Assembly: GCF_021535045.1 (NCBI RefSeq)
Contig: NZ_CP091056.1
Location: forward strand, 992,001-1,056,000
DNA length: 64,000 nucleotides
Reading direction: 5' to 3'
DNA from: Ornithinimicrobium sp. INDO-MA30-4
Lineage (GTDB): Bacteria; Actinomycetota; Actinomycetes; Actinomycetales; Dermatophilaceae
Shown here: piece by piece, positions 8,582-18,698 of the stretch
How positions within the stretch are numbered: position 1 is the first letter of the stretch
Layout: the number at the start of each line of letters is the position of its first letter
Position numbers and translations under genes: made by a program
Notes under the pieces: model-generated
The model's input: the letters and a program-made list of their open reading frames with translations, nothing else
What the model was told of the DNA's origin: nothing
Database searches by the model: none

Positions 8582-9940
8582 GACTTGTTGCCCTGCTCCA
8601 GCATTTCGGCCACCCGGAAAGCCATCTCCAGACTCTGCTGGTGGTTCAGCCGCGGGTCACACAACGACTCATACCGCTTGCCCAGGTCATCCAAATCAAC
8701 AGGCTCGGAGCCACCGACACACTCGGTCACATCATTTCCGGTCAATTCCACGTGGATGCCACCTGGCCAGGTGCCGACCTGACGGTGGGCGTCGAAGAAG
8801 CCACGGACCTCTTCGACGACATCATCCAACCGACGAGTCTTGTGGCCACTGGGTGAGGTGAAGGTGTTGCCGTGCATCGGGTCGCAGATCCACGTGACGT
8901 GATGAGCGTCTTCGCCCACCGAGTCGAGGAGTTCCGGGAGCACTTCGTTGATCTTTGAGCACCCATGCGAGTGATGAACGTCAGACGCCCACGAACACGC
9001 TCGGGGTCAAGTTTGTCGATCAGTCGCATCACGTCATCACGAGTCGTGGTCGGGCCCAACTTCACCCCGATGGGGTTGTGAACGCGCGACGCAAAGTCAA
9101 TGTGAGCGCCATCCAGATCACGGGTGCGCTCGCCGATCCAGATGAAGTGGCCAGAAGTGTTGTAGGGGTTGCCGGTGCGCGAGTCACGACGAACCATGGC
9201 GCGCTCGTAGTCGAGCACCAAGGCCTCGTGGCTGGAGTAGAACTCGACCCGCTTGAGGGCCTCGCCATCGCCTGCGCCAGAAGCTTCCAGGAAGCGCATG
9301 GCCCGGTCGATTTCGTTGGCCATCGTCTCGTAACGAGCCTGGGCCGGACCGGACAAGAAGCCCTTGTTCCACAGGTGGACCTGACGCAGGTCTGCGAATC
9401 CACCGTCAGTGAAAGCGCGAACAAGGTTCAACGTGGCAGAGCTTGCGTGGTAGGCGCGCAGCAGTCGATCAGGGTCGTGCGCACGGGCGGCAGCAGTGAA
9501 CTCAAACCCGTTCACCATGTCTCCACGGTATGCAGGCAGCGTCACGCCATCGCGCGTTTCATCGTTTGATGAGCGCGGCTTAGCGAACTGACCGGCCATC
9601 CGGCCGACCTTGACCACCGGCATACCAGCGCCGTAGGTCAGCACCACTGCCATCTGCAAGATGGTCTTGATGCGGTCGCGAATGTTGGGGCCAGTGACGC
9701 CAGCCATCGTCTCGGCGCAGTCACCACCCTGCAGCACGAAGGCCTTGCCTTCTGAGGCCACGGCCAACCGGTCGCGCAACACATCGCACTCGCCGGCAAA
9801 GACCAGCGGTGGATAGTGCGACAGCGTCGTCAGCACATCAGCGAGCGCGCCGGGTCTTGCCAGGTCGGCTGCTGCTTGGCGGGGAGGTCTGACCAGTCGA
9901 GGACATGGCCCACGGGAACGGCGGTTACGTCGGAGTGCAC
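8578..9940 (-). CDS. aroG: Class II DAHP synthase (frameshifted)
   Basis: First step of the shikimate pathway: phosphoenolpyruvate plus erythrose 4-phosphate to DAHP. The plant/mycobacterial class II form is recognisable from [44 protein letters not shown] and [20 protein letters not shown], ending [15 protein letters not shown]. The frame breaks near 9845 and near 8960; at the second site a CAAAGATC tract would read CAAAAGATC in the expected [14 protein letters not shown] place the start at the GTG at 9940, which is the only in-frame option covering the conserved N-terminus. It overlaps the threonine aldolase by four bases. Feedback control by aromatic amino acids is typical of the family but not visible here. 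Confidence 0.9.
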
Positions 9941-9959
9941 CCCACCATGGTAGAAGCGT

Positions 9960-10857
9960 TCAGGGGGTGCTCAGGACATCAGCCCTCTTTGTCGCCCAAT
10001 TTGTTGGGGATTCGTCGCTGCCCTGGGGTTGGCCAGTGCTTTCAGCGGCATCTTTCTGCGACGGCTCAGCGGCGGCAGGCTCCCGGGCGAAGCGTGCAGA
10101 GAGTTCACTGGTGACCTGCGCAGCCTGATCGCGCGCCTGGTCAACCCCAGCTTTGGCCTGGTCAACGGTGGCCCGGGCACGCTTGGCGATGCGGTCCTTC
10201 ATGGTTGCTGCGTATTCGTCGACGTACTCCTGGCCCGAAAGTTGCGCCAGTTCGTACATGATTTCGTCGGTAATGGACCGCAAGACCAGACGGTCCTCTT
10301 CCATGCCTTCGTAGCGCGAGAAGTCCAGCGGCTTGCCAAACTTACGCCTACTTGATGCAGGTTCGGGATGGCTTGACCTGTTGGCTGGGCCTTATCGGTG
10401 TCGATCATCGCAACCGGGATGACTGGGACCTTCGCCTCCAGCGCCATCCGGGCAACACCCGTCTTGCCCTTGTAGAGGCGTCCATCGGGTGAGCGGGTGC
10501 CCTCAGGGTAGATACCGAAGAGATCCCCACGACGCAGGACTTTCATGCCTTGCTTCAACGCCATCAGACTGGCTTCGCCACCCGAGCGGTCAATAGGAAT
10601 CTGACCAACCCCGGTGAAGAACATCTTGGTGGCCATGCCCTTCACACCCTTGCCGGTGAAGTACTCCATTTTGGCCGGAAAAGTGATCCGCCGCGGCACC
10701 ACCAACGGCAAAAAGATGGAGTCTGAAAACGAGAGGTGGTTGCTGGCAAAGATGGCACCTCCTGCTCGGGGATGTGTTCCTCGCCCTTCACGACCGGCCG
10801 GAAAAGGAGTCGCACGATCGGTCCAATAATGATCGACTTAAGCAGCCAATAGATCAT
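9960..10857 (-). CDS. 1-acyl-sn-glycerol-3-phosphate acyltransferase family (frameshifted)
   Basis: Membrane-associated PlsC-type acyltransferase of phospholipid synthesis. An N-terminal hydrophobic segment (MIYWLLKSIIIGPIVRLLF) is followed by the catalytic HX4D motif in ASNHLSFSDSIFLP and the glycerol-phosphate motif GIYPEGTRSPDGRLYKGK. The frame breaks near 10758 and again near 10330. The C-terminal 60 residues are Ala/Gln/Glu-rich and probably disordered. ATG at 10857 has AGAAAGG upstream. The same position in M. tuberculosis (Rv2182c) carries this family next to aroG, which supports the call. Confidence 0.85.
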
Positions 10858-10934
10858 GGAAACCTTTCTGGTCAGGGTGAGCGAGAGCATACGGCACCAA
10901 TGCCGTGCAGGGCATTCGTGAGACGATACCGAAT

Positions 10935-11692
10935 GTGCAGACAATGCAAGGTGCAGAACCCTTTAAGTCAGCTGGCGACGGAGCGAATTCGCGGATCGGC
11001 GTGCTGGTCGTCCATGGCCTGACCTCAACGCCACAGTCGATGTCCCCAATCTTCGAGGCCCTCGCGGCCAGGGGTATGCGGTCAGCGCACCCCTGTTGCC
11101 GGGCCACGGCACGACATGGCAAGACATGAACACCACGCGGTATGCCGACTGGCTCGTGGCGGTGCGACAGGCGGCCACGGAATTGCGCGAGTCCTGCGAC
11201 ACCCTGATCGTTGTCGGGATGTCACTCGGTGGGGCCCTCGCTTCCGATCTCGCCGCCGGTCGTCCCGACTTGGTTGATGCGGTGGCTCTCATCAACCCGG
11301 CCTTCGCCGCTGAGGATCCCCGTCTCGTGGCTCTGCCTGTGATCAAGCATGTGCTCCCGACCTTGCCTGGTCTTGCTGGGCAAATCCGTCGCACTGACGG
11401 GCCCCAAGAGTTGGCGTATGACCGACTCCCACTCAAGGCTTTCCACTCATTCGTGCAGCGCTGGGATGGTTTGGCTCGCGATCTGGTGCTGCTCAAGCAG
11501 CCTGTCCTGCTGCTGCGCTCAGCTCACGATGAGCTAGTGCCGCTCTCGTCGGCGAACCGTTTCTTGGCCAACGTCGGCAGTGATTCGGTGCGTCAGGTGT
11601 GGCTGCCCAACTCCGGGCATGTGGCGACATTGGACTATGACCAAGAGCTGGTGCTTGAGGAAGTCATCAGTTTCGTAGGCACCCATGGCTGA
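10935..11692 (+). CDS. Alpha/beta hydrolase, lipase/carboxylesterase-like (frameshifted)
   Basis: About 250-residue serine hydrolase. The oxyanion region GVLVVHGLTSTPQSM is followed, after a frame break near 11080, by LPGHGTTWQDM. The nucleophile elbow is VVGMSLGGALA, the acid is in LLRSAHDELVP, and the catalytic His is in NSGHVATLDYD. This triad order fits the monoacylglycerol lipase/carboxylesterase Est30-like group. The start is uncertain: GTG at 10935 or ATG at 10944 are both reasonable. It is divergent from the acyltransferase, 78 bases away, and overlaps the start of the following membrane protein gene. The substrate is unknown; a lipid ester is likely from context. Confidence 0.82.
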
Positions 11693-12206
11693 CGGTGCCC
11701 GCGACGATGATGCCGACCCCACACCCGATGGCCGTGGCAGGCCAGAGGTCAGCGCGGCAGAAGTTGACCGGCGATTTGCCGACATGGTGGCTGGGTTTGG
11801 CCCGATAACAACCCCGGACGAAGTGGCTGAGGCCGAAACCGAAACCACCTCCGAGCGCCCGACGCCACCACCACCTGAGCCCGCCGCGAAAGCCGAGCCT
11901 GCGGCGCAGACGCCAGAGCAGCCATACACCTCAGATTGGCGAGCCTCTCAACGACCTGACACGGACGATGACGACCACTTCGTCCCCGAACCGCCGCCTC
12001 CACTGCCCGCAGGCGACCTGAGTTTCTGGACGATCGTCGGTGGCCTTACCGTCGGCCCCATCCTCATCATCCTCAGCCTGGTTCTGCCAGTGCTGAGCAA
12101 TGATCTGTGGATGTGGATCGGCGTGGCAGCAACAGTGGCCGGGTTTGTGACACTGATCCGCCGCCCACCAGGTGGCCACGGACCCGACCGGGGTGCCCGG
12201 GTCTAA
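11685..12206 (+). CDS. Small membrane protein with acidic Pro-rich N-terminus
   Basis: 173 residues, family not identified. The first 110 residues are acidic and Pro/Glu-rich (PTPPPPEPAAKAEPAAQTPE) and probably disordered in the cytoplasm. Two membrane helices follow (TIVGGLTVGPILIILSLVLP and MWIGVAATVAGFVTLI), ending RRPPGGHGPDRG. It overlaps the hydrolase by eight bases, so translation is coupled. It looks like a longer relative of the next gene product, which has the same two-helix layout and RR(M/P)P ending. Confidence 0.7.
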   Translation: MADGARDDDADPTPDGRGRPEVSAAEVDRRFADMVAGFGPITTPDEVAEAETETTSERPTPPPPEPAAKAEPAAQTPEQPYTSDWRASQRPDTDDDDHFVPEPPPPLPAGDLSFWTIVGGLTVGPILIILSLVLPVLSNDLWMWIGVAATVAGFVTLIRRPPGGHGPDRGARV

Positions 12207-12310
12207 TATCGATCTCGGCAGAACGCGGAACCTAGCAGCGCGCTGGTTAGTCGTAGCTACCCATTGGTGATGGACCACTCCTGGGAGTGGACTAGTTGAA
12301 GGGGTCCGAC

Positions 12311-12583
12311 ATGACGCAGACGCCACAAGAGCCGGAATCCAAGCACACCCCTGAGCCGATGCCGTTCTATGGCCACGATCGGTATCTGCCAGAGCCCCCG
12401 GACCGGCGAACCGGCCGGGGAGTGGGTTTCTGGCTCGCTGTTGGCTCGATTGGCCTGGGGCTATTGCTCGTCCTGCTCACACAATTCGTCCCAGCGATAG
12501 CCAATGCCTGGGCCTTTCTTGGGACATTCCTCTTCGTGCTCGGGGCTGTGCTCTTGGTCCGGCGCATGCCCGGGAGCCAGTAA
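12311..12583 (+). CDS. Small two-helix membrane protein
   Basis: About 90 residues. A short hydrophilic N-terminus (MPFYGHDRYLPEPPDRR) precedes two membrane helices (FWLAVGSIGLGLLLVLLTQF and WAFLGTFLFVLGAVLLVRR). The ATG at 12311 has GAAGGGG upstream; a TTG at 12296 is less likely. The architecture and C-terminal RRMPGSQ parallel the preceding gene, suggesting an old duplication. Function unknown. Confidence 0.6.
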   Translation: MTQTPQEPESKHTPEPMPFYGHDRYLPEPPDRRTGRGVGFWLAVGSIGLGLLLVLLTQFVPAIANAWAFLGTFLFVLGAVLLVRRMPGSQ

Positions 12584-12587
12584 CCAG

Positions 12588-13300
12588 TTAGTTGCTCTGG
12601 GCCGGGAGTTGCAGGTCGGCCCAGACTGGAAGGTGGTCCGTGGCGGCTTTTAGGTCGGCTGGATCCAGAGCGACAGCTTCTCCTTGGAGAACCGCAACTC
12701 CGCGGGTGGCGAAGATCGCGTCAATCACGCGATGGGCGTTATGCGCGGGGAATGATGGCTTCAGCGGGGTCGCGAGATTGGCATGGGCCTCGAGAATTTG
12801 CCATGCTGGCGCGCTCTGGTCTTCGTTTAGATCGCCTCCGATAATCCACGGCAGACTATCTGTGGCCCCGTCCCGAGTGAGTTCGGCAAGGATTTGGCCG
12901 ACGTGGTTGCGCCGTTGCTCAGCGATGAGCGGGAGATGAATCGCCGCCGCCACTGCCGCATACCCAAACTCATCCTGCAAGCGCGCGACCGTATAGGTCC
13001 TGGGGTTGCCCAGGAACTCAACCGGCAAAGCCGATCTTGCACTGCGCTTGCCTGTAACTGCGGATGGACCAGCATCGACACCCCCGACACCCGCCGGGTG
13101 CGCCCTGGCCAGGTCAAGCCACATTGCTGTGCAAAGTCGTGCATGGCCCCTGCGCTGAACGGAACCCGAGGAATCTCTTGCAACAAGACGACATCTGGCT
13201 TGATCGCACGCATCACCCGGACCGCCGCCGGGACGTCGTCCTGAAGGGCTCGAAGGTTGTATGAGGCAACGCGCCATTGACCTGGCTGCCTTGCGGTCAT
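12588..13300 (-). CDS. Endonuclease/exonuclease/phosphatase family protein (frameshifted)
   Basis: About 235-residue member of the EEP (DNase I-like) metal-dependent phosphoesterase superfamily. The N-terminus WRVASYNLRALQDD contains the metal-site Asn, VVLLQEIPRVP the catalytic Glu, IIGGDLNEDQSAP the Asp and Asn of the GDxN motif, and ATDHLPVWADLQ the catalytic His. The frame breaks around 13020-13080. ATG at 13300 is chosen as the start nearest the conserved core. Without a signal peptide it is probably cytoplasmic; nucleic acid, inositol-phosphate and sphingomyelin-type substrates cannot be separated. It is downstream of the two ROK kinases on the same strand. Confidence 0.8.
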
Positions 13301-13346
13301 CGGTGCTTCAATCACTCGTCTTCCCCTTGTCGTTGCGGCTGAGACC

Positions 13347-14320
13347 TCAAAAGTCTCGCCGAGCCAGATCTGCAGCACCAATAAGTCCTGCTCTTGGGCC
13401 CAACTCGGCGGCAACGATGGGGGCCAACGGTCGATGTCCACGCCCCGGCAGATTGCGAGCCATTTCTTCCCGTGCCGGATCAAGGATCAGGTCGCCTGCA
13501 GCGATCACCCCACCACCGATCACGATGCACCCTGGATCAAGCGCGGCAGCCAAGTTTGCTAGGCCCAGCCCCAGCCAGCGGCCTACTTCGGCTAGGGAGC
13601 TCTTGGGCGGCTGGGTCACCCGCGAGCCCCGCTTCGGTGACGATAGGCCCGCTGACTGCCTCTGGTCGCCCCGCGCTCCGCCGTTCGAATTCGGCCGCAA
13701 TGGGCCGCCAGCGCGGGCCAAGGCTTGACCCTCACGCTGCAGGACGTTGCCACTGGCGTATTGCTCCCAGCACCCACGATTGCCGCATTCACATCGGCGG
13801 CCATGCGGGACCATGATCATGTGGCCGAACTCGCCGGCCATGCCGTGCTGGCCACGCTCGACGCGCCCGTCCATCACGATGGCGCCGCCAATCCCCGTCC
13901 CCAGCGTCAAAGTCACGAGTCGGGCATGACCCGTCCAGCACCAAATCGGTATTCCGCCCAGGCCGCTGCATTGGCATCGTTGTCCACGCTGATCGGCAAC
14001 GAGAGTCGCTGCTCTAGCCGATCACGCAACGGCTCTCCACGCCAGGACAGGTGCGGAGCAAATGTGACGGTCGCGCGATCCGCTGCGACAAATCCGGCGG
14101 CACCAACACCTACGGCGGCAACCGGCATACCTTGATTGGCTGCCTGGCCTAGCAGGGTCTGAACTACTTCAACGATGACGTCTTCGACGACTCTTGGCTC
14201 CGTGCTGCGATGCGGGGTGCTGGCTCGCCCAAACGCGTGCACCTGGCCTTCCTCGTCGACGAGGCCAGCGGCAACCTTTGTGCCCCCGATATCAACACCG
14301 ACTGTCAACGGTGCTGACAC
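13347..14320 (-). CDS. ROK family sugar kinase, second copy (frameshifted)
   Basis: ATP-dependent glucokinase-type enzyme. It opens LTVGVDIGGTKVAAGLVDEE with the phosphate-binding DxGxT motif, has the catalytic Asp in SVDNDANAAAWAEY, TLGTGIGGAIV, and the zinc motif CECGNRGCWEQYASG. The C-terminal part reads AALDPGCIVIGGGVIAAGDL. The frame is lost near 13915, and a pair of opposite shifts bounds about 100 bases between 13598 and 13698, where the middle frame gives the expected AEFERRSAGRPEAVSGPIVT. GTG at 14320 is preferred because GGAG lies seven bases upstream. It follows a paralogue directly; which sugars each uses is not decidable. Confidence 0.85.
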
Positions 14321-14345
14321 GAGGTGCTCCGGTTGTTCGAGAGGA

Positions 14346-15307
14346 TCACTGGCCAAATCGAACCGCTGCCAGGTCTGCCGCGCCGATCATTCCGGCGTCG
14401 TTGCCCAGGGCCGCGATCACCATGGGCGGCATCGGTCGGTGCCCACGCGCCGTCAGTTGTCGGGCAAGGCAGCTCGCGCTGGCTCCAGCACCAGATCACC
14501 AGCAGCGCTGACACCGCCACCAATCACAAACATGTCAGGGTCCAGAACGGCGGCGAGGCTAGCCATCCCCTCCCCTGCCCAACGGCCGATGTCTTCCAAG
14601 AGTTCAATCGAGGCTTGGTCTCCAGCCTTGGCTGCGGTGGTGATCATGGTTCCGTTCAGCGCCTGCGGGTCGCCGCCACACAGTGCCGACAGCTCGGCGG
14701 CGTGCGGGCTTTGGGCTGCGACCATCTCTCGTGCCTCACGCACGAGGGCGGTACCACTGGCGTACTGCTCCCAACATCCCCGATTGCCACATCCACAACG
14801 CCGGCCGTCTGGCACGACGCGAAGGTGTCCGATCTCGGCGGCCATCCCGTGAGCGCCTCGGGTGAGTTGGTCCTGGCTGACGATGCCGCCGCCAACCCCT
14901 GTGCCCAGGGTGACCATGACGGTGTCCTTAGCTTCCCGAGCCGCGCCAAACTTGAACTCTCCCCAGGCGGCTGCGTTGGCGTCGTTGTCCAACGTGACGG
15001 GCAGCCCCGTCGCGTCGCGCAGGCGCTGGGCCAGCGGCTCGTCGCGCCAAGCCAAGTTAGGGGCGAAAACTACCGCCTCGCCGTCGGCGTCTACAAAGCC
15101 AGCGCAAGCAACGCCAATCCCACCGATGGTCCGCCCGCTTGATTTGGCCTGTAGTTCTGCGGCGACCTCAGCCACCGCATTCGCGATCGCAGCGACATCT
15201 TGAGCCGGGGTCTCGCGCCGCGCCTTGTCAAGCACCTTGCCCGTCGAGTCCACGGTGCTCGCTGCGATCTTGGTGCCCCTGATGTCGACACCGATGTAGA
15301 CGGTCAT
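14346..15307 (-). CDS. ROK family glucokinase, first copy (one frameshift)
   Basis: About 320-residue glucokinase-like enzyme, sharing motif order with the following gene. Catalytic Asp in TLDNDANAAAWGEF, TLGTGVGGGIV, zinc motif CGCGNRGCWEQYASG and C-terminal FVIGGGVSAAGDLVLEP are intact. The frame breaks near 14455, after which another frame completes ARQLTARGHRPMPPMVIAAL and ends AADLAAVRFGQ. The N-terminal motif reads GVDIRGTK where the family has DIGGTK; the Gly to Arg change is a single base and may be an error. It overlaps the SRPBCC gene by four bases, so SRPBCC, both kinases and probably the EEP gene form one transcript. Confidence 0.87.
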
Positions 15308-15780
15308 TCACTTTCTCCTGACTGGCGAAGGGTGTGCACTTGCACCGCTCGTTTCTGCAGCGCTGTGAGCGCTGTCGCGACGATCATCTTTTCAGCCTTG
15401 CGGCGCAGTGCGCCAAGCATGGGCACCTGCGGCACTACGGTGAGCCGATAGGTGAGCAAAGTGCCTCTGTCGTGTTCAACAATTTCGTAGGAGCCAGAAA
15501 GCGCCCGAAGCGCCTTCGACTCCACCATTTCCCAGGACATGCTTCCGACCCCAGCGTTGCCGATCTCCCAGGCATAGTCCAGGACATAGGTGTCTTTGAG
15601 GATTCCGGCGTTCATCTCGAATCGGACCCGGTCAGCCCAACCGTCGCCCTCGTGGGACAAGACCTCGACCCGTTGGACTTCGCGCGCCCACTCGGGATAG
15701 GTCTCAAAGTCAGCGATTACGCCGACGACCGTTCCGGGAAGCGCATCAATCACAACGGTCGATTCGGTGAGGTCAGGCAT
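15304..15780 (-). CDS. SRPBCC (START-like) domain protein
   Basis: 158 residues with the polyketide-cyclase/START-like fold signature: VVIDALPGTVVGVIADFETY, PEWAREVQRVEVL, GSMSWEMVESKALRALSGSY and LLTYRLTVVPQVPM. Such proteins bind hydrophobic ligands in a helix-grip pocket. The M. tuberculosis counterpart in the same neighbourhood is Rv2185c (TB16.3). Intact. It is the first gene of the minus-strand transcript leading into the ROK kinases and is divergent from the fadD15-like gene 130 bases away, hinting at lipid-related work. Ligand unknown. Confidence 0.8.
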   Translation of the reverse strand: MPDLTESTVVIDALPGTVVGVIADFETYPEWAREVQRVEVLSHEGDGWADRVRFEMNAGILKDTYVLDYAWEIGNAGVGSMSWEMVESKALRALSGSYEIVEHDRGTLLTYRLTVVPQVPMLGALRRKAEKMIVATALTALQKRAVQVHTLRQSGESE

Positions 15781-15910
15781 GTGTTTAGGCTAACCGCTTG
15801 GCACCCGTTGGCTTCGACACGCGCAGGCCAACAGGCAATTGGCAGGTCGCATCCGGCCAATTCGGGCTAACATGAGACGTTCCGCCCCACCCTGGAGCCA
15901 GGAGGCCGCA

Positions 15911-17697
15911 GTGCAGGACATCGTCGTCCCCCGTTGATCCCCGTGACCACCGAGGGAAACCTCTCAGACATTCCCCACGACTGGGCACGCAAAGACCCCG
16001 ACCACGTGTTGGTTCGTATCAAAGAGGGCTCAAGTTGGCGTGACGTCAGCGCTAAGCAGTTCAATGATGAGGTTCGCCAACTCGCCAAGGGCTTCATGGC
16101 TGCTGGCATCGAGGCCGGCGAAAGCGTCGCGATCATGTCGCGCACTCGCTATGAGTGGACCTTGTCGGATTTTGCGCTGTGGACTGCTGGCGCGGTGCCG
16201 GTGCCGGTCTACGAAACGTCGTCGCCCGATCAGGTCACCTGGATTTGCTCTGACTCTGCTGTGGTCGCCATGGTTGTCGAAGATGCTGGCCACGCGTCGC
16301 TCGTCGCCAAGATTCGCCAGGAACTACCGCAGTTGCGCGACCTCTGGCAGATCGACACCGGCGGCTTGGACGAGCTCGCCGCCGCGGGCAGCGACATCTC
16401 TGACGAGTCACTTGATGAGCGACGGGCAACCCTGGATCGGGCATCGCTTGCCACCATCATTTACACGTCAGGCACCACTGGTCGCCCCAAGGGATGCGAG
16501 TTGACGCACGACAACTTCCTCGCCCTGACGGAAAACGCGACTGAGCGTTTGCAAGAGGTTGTCAGTGTCGACGGCGCGAGCACTCTGCTCTTTTGCCGCT
16601 GGCGCACGTCTTTGCCCGCTTCGTTGAGGTGCTGGCCATCTACTCTGGCTCCACCTTGGGTCACACCGATGACCCCAAGCGGGTCATTGAGGACCTCGGC
16701 ACATTCCACCCGACGTTCCTGCTCTCCGTCCCTCGAGTGTTCGAAAAGATCTACAACTCGAGCGAGCAGAAGGCTACGGCTGGCGGAAAGGGCAAAATTT
16801 TGCCTGGGCTGCCAAGGTCGCGATCGACTACAGCAAGGCGCAAGACACCGGCGGACCCGGCTTCGCCCTACGTGCCCAACACAAGGTCGCCGACCGCTTG
16901 GTCTACGGCAAGTTGAAGGACGCCATGGGTGGCCGCCTGCAATATGCCGTGTCCGGTGGCGCTGCCCTTGGCGAGCGCATGGGTCACTTCTTCCGAGGCG
17001 TTGGCCTCATCGTGCTGGAGGGCTATGGCCTGACCGAAACGACAGCGCCTGCCAACGTCAACACCCCTGACCTGATCAAGATTGGATCAGTGGGTCGTCC
17101 GCTTCCGGGCGCTGGCGTGCGGATCGCTGAAGATGGCGAAATCCTGATTAAGGGCAGCAACGTCTTCCGCGGCTATCACAAGAACCCCGAGGCTACGGCC
17201 GAGGCACTACGCGACGGTTGGTTCCACACTGGCGACCTCGGTGAATTGGATGATGATGGATTCCTGAAGGTCACTGGCCGTAAGAAGGAAATTCTCGTCA
17301 CGGCTGCGGGCAAGAATGTCTCCCCTGCCGTGCTTGAAGATCGCTTGCGCTCAAGCCCGCTGGTCTCTCAATGCATGGTCGTCGGTGACGGGCGCCCTTT
17401 ATCGGTGCCCTTGTCACGTTGGATGACGAGATGTTGCCGACGTGGGCTGCCAACAATGGCCTCGAAGGCCTCACCGTTGAGCAGGCACGAACGAACGACC
17501 TGGTTTTGGCTGAGGTTCAGAAGGCTGTGGATCACGCCAATGCCGCGGTGAGCCGGGCTGAGTCGATCCGCAAGTTTGACATCCTTGAGGCAGATTTCAC
17601 GGAGGAGAACGGCTACCTGACTCCATCCATGAAATTGCGTCGAAACCGTGTGATGGAGACGATGTCGGAGCGAGTCGACGCTCTCTACGACAAGTAG
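15911..17697 (+). CDS. Long-chain fatty acid-CoA ligase, FadD15-like (frameshifted)
   Basis: AMP-forming acyl-CoA synthetase of about 595 residues. The P-loop is [20 protein letters not shown], the A5 motif is [15 protein letters not shown], and the A7-A8 region is [19 protein letters not shown] and [17 protein letters not shown]. The start GTG at 15911 has AGGAGG upstream and gives VQDIVVP; a break near 15932 moves into the frame of [12 protein letters not shown]. Further breaks are near 16590 (before [20 protein letters not shown]), 16800 and 17395. The C-terminus ends [14 protein letters not shown]. It corresponds in position to fadD15 (Rv2187). As sequenced it cannot be translated, but all motifs survive across the frames. 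Confidence 0.88.
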
Positions 17698-17708
17698 ATC
17701 CTTACTCG

Positions 17709-18549
17709 TCAGTTCTTGATCGAAGCCTGTTTCGCTAACCATGCGGACCAGGCTTCGATCATTTCTGACTCCGTTAATCCCCACTCTTTGGCCGCGACGG
17801 CCCCGATCGACTCGCCACCGGCTATCGCCGAATAGACCCGCGGCACTACCCCTGAGTCCCCCGACCGTTGCGCCATCCAAGCGCACACAGTCCACGCCGT
17901 TGCATAACTGGTCAGCCGATCGGGTACCGCGGTCGGCAATCCCCCGAGCCAGATTCTGGCTGGTTCGGCAGCTCCGGTTGGGCCTCGACCAGGGCGGAGG
18001 TCTCCTGCCACACCGTGGGCCATCGACCTGGATAGCCACCATCACGTTGTAGGTAGGCGCTGAATTCAGCTGATCCCTCCCGTAGCCACCACGGCACTTC
18101 GCCTTGCTGGCTTTGAGCCAAGTGGGTCATCTCGTGAGCCAACACCAAGCGTTTGCCGTCTGCATCGAGGGCATCGTAGGCAGCCGGGTGCACGACGACC
18201 ACTCTGCTTTCACCCTGCGGGATCACCACCGCGGGCACTTCTTCTCGTTCACTCGCCAGTCCCGTGAGATCTGAGAACTCACCCTGCGTCGCTGGCACGA
18301 GCACTTTGACCGGACGTGGCAGAGCCCCGGCCCCCACAACTCGTTGATGGCTGGCACTGCTGCCTCGGCTAATTGCTGATAGACATCTCGGCGTCCCGAT
18401 GGTGATGTCCCTGAAACCTCAACGTATGCCTCATCAACGGCGTCACGACCACAAGCGGTGAGACCAGCGGCCCCCCAGAAGCCCATGCCGACCATCGTGA
18501 GCGCACTTCGCCGCGACACACTTCGCCACGACAACGGATGTGATGCCAT
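17709..18549 (-). CDS. Putative exported metallopeptidase-like lipoprotein (frameshifted)
   Basis: About 280 residues in three frames. The N-terminus has twin Arg (SVSRRSALTMVGMGFWGAAG) followed by the lipobox-like LTACG, suggesting a Tat-exported lipoprotein. The core has the zinc motif LAHEMTHLAQ and, 20 residues on, WWLREGSAEFSAYLQ, where the Glu of EGSAEF would be the third ligand, as in gluzincins of the peptidase MA group. The C-terminus reads TSYATAWTVCAWMAQRSGD and ESIGAVAAKEWGLTES. Frame breaks lie near 18300 and 17960. It is convergent with the fadD15-like gene. Substrate unknown. Confidence 0.7.
17718..17760. terminator. Inverted repeat at convergent gene ends
   Basis: GATCGAAGCCTG (17718-17729) pairs perfectly with CAGGCTTCGATC (17749-17760), 19-base loop. 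It follows the fadD15-like stop by 21 bases and lies inside the last codons of the opposing lipoprotein gene. Confidence 0.45.
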
Positions 18550-18698
18550 GCAAGTCAGCCTACGTACTCATCGGCCCTCGTTATCCAAGAGCGTGACACC
18601 GGCGTGAGATTCTCCAAGACCGCGACACCGTCCTGGGCACTTCACGTTGACGCTGCGCCGACAGCAGATGAAGCACTCGCTCCTTTAAGGTGGCGAGG

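Noticed and set aside
18550..18698. Continuation of the Cys-rich protein through a frameshift into this gap
   Set aside because: Another frame stays open, but its residues do not resemble the family tail, and the stop at 18699 fits the usual length.
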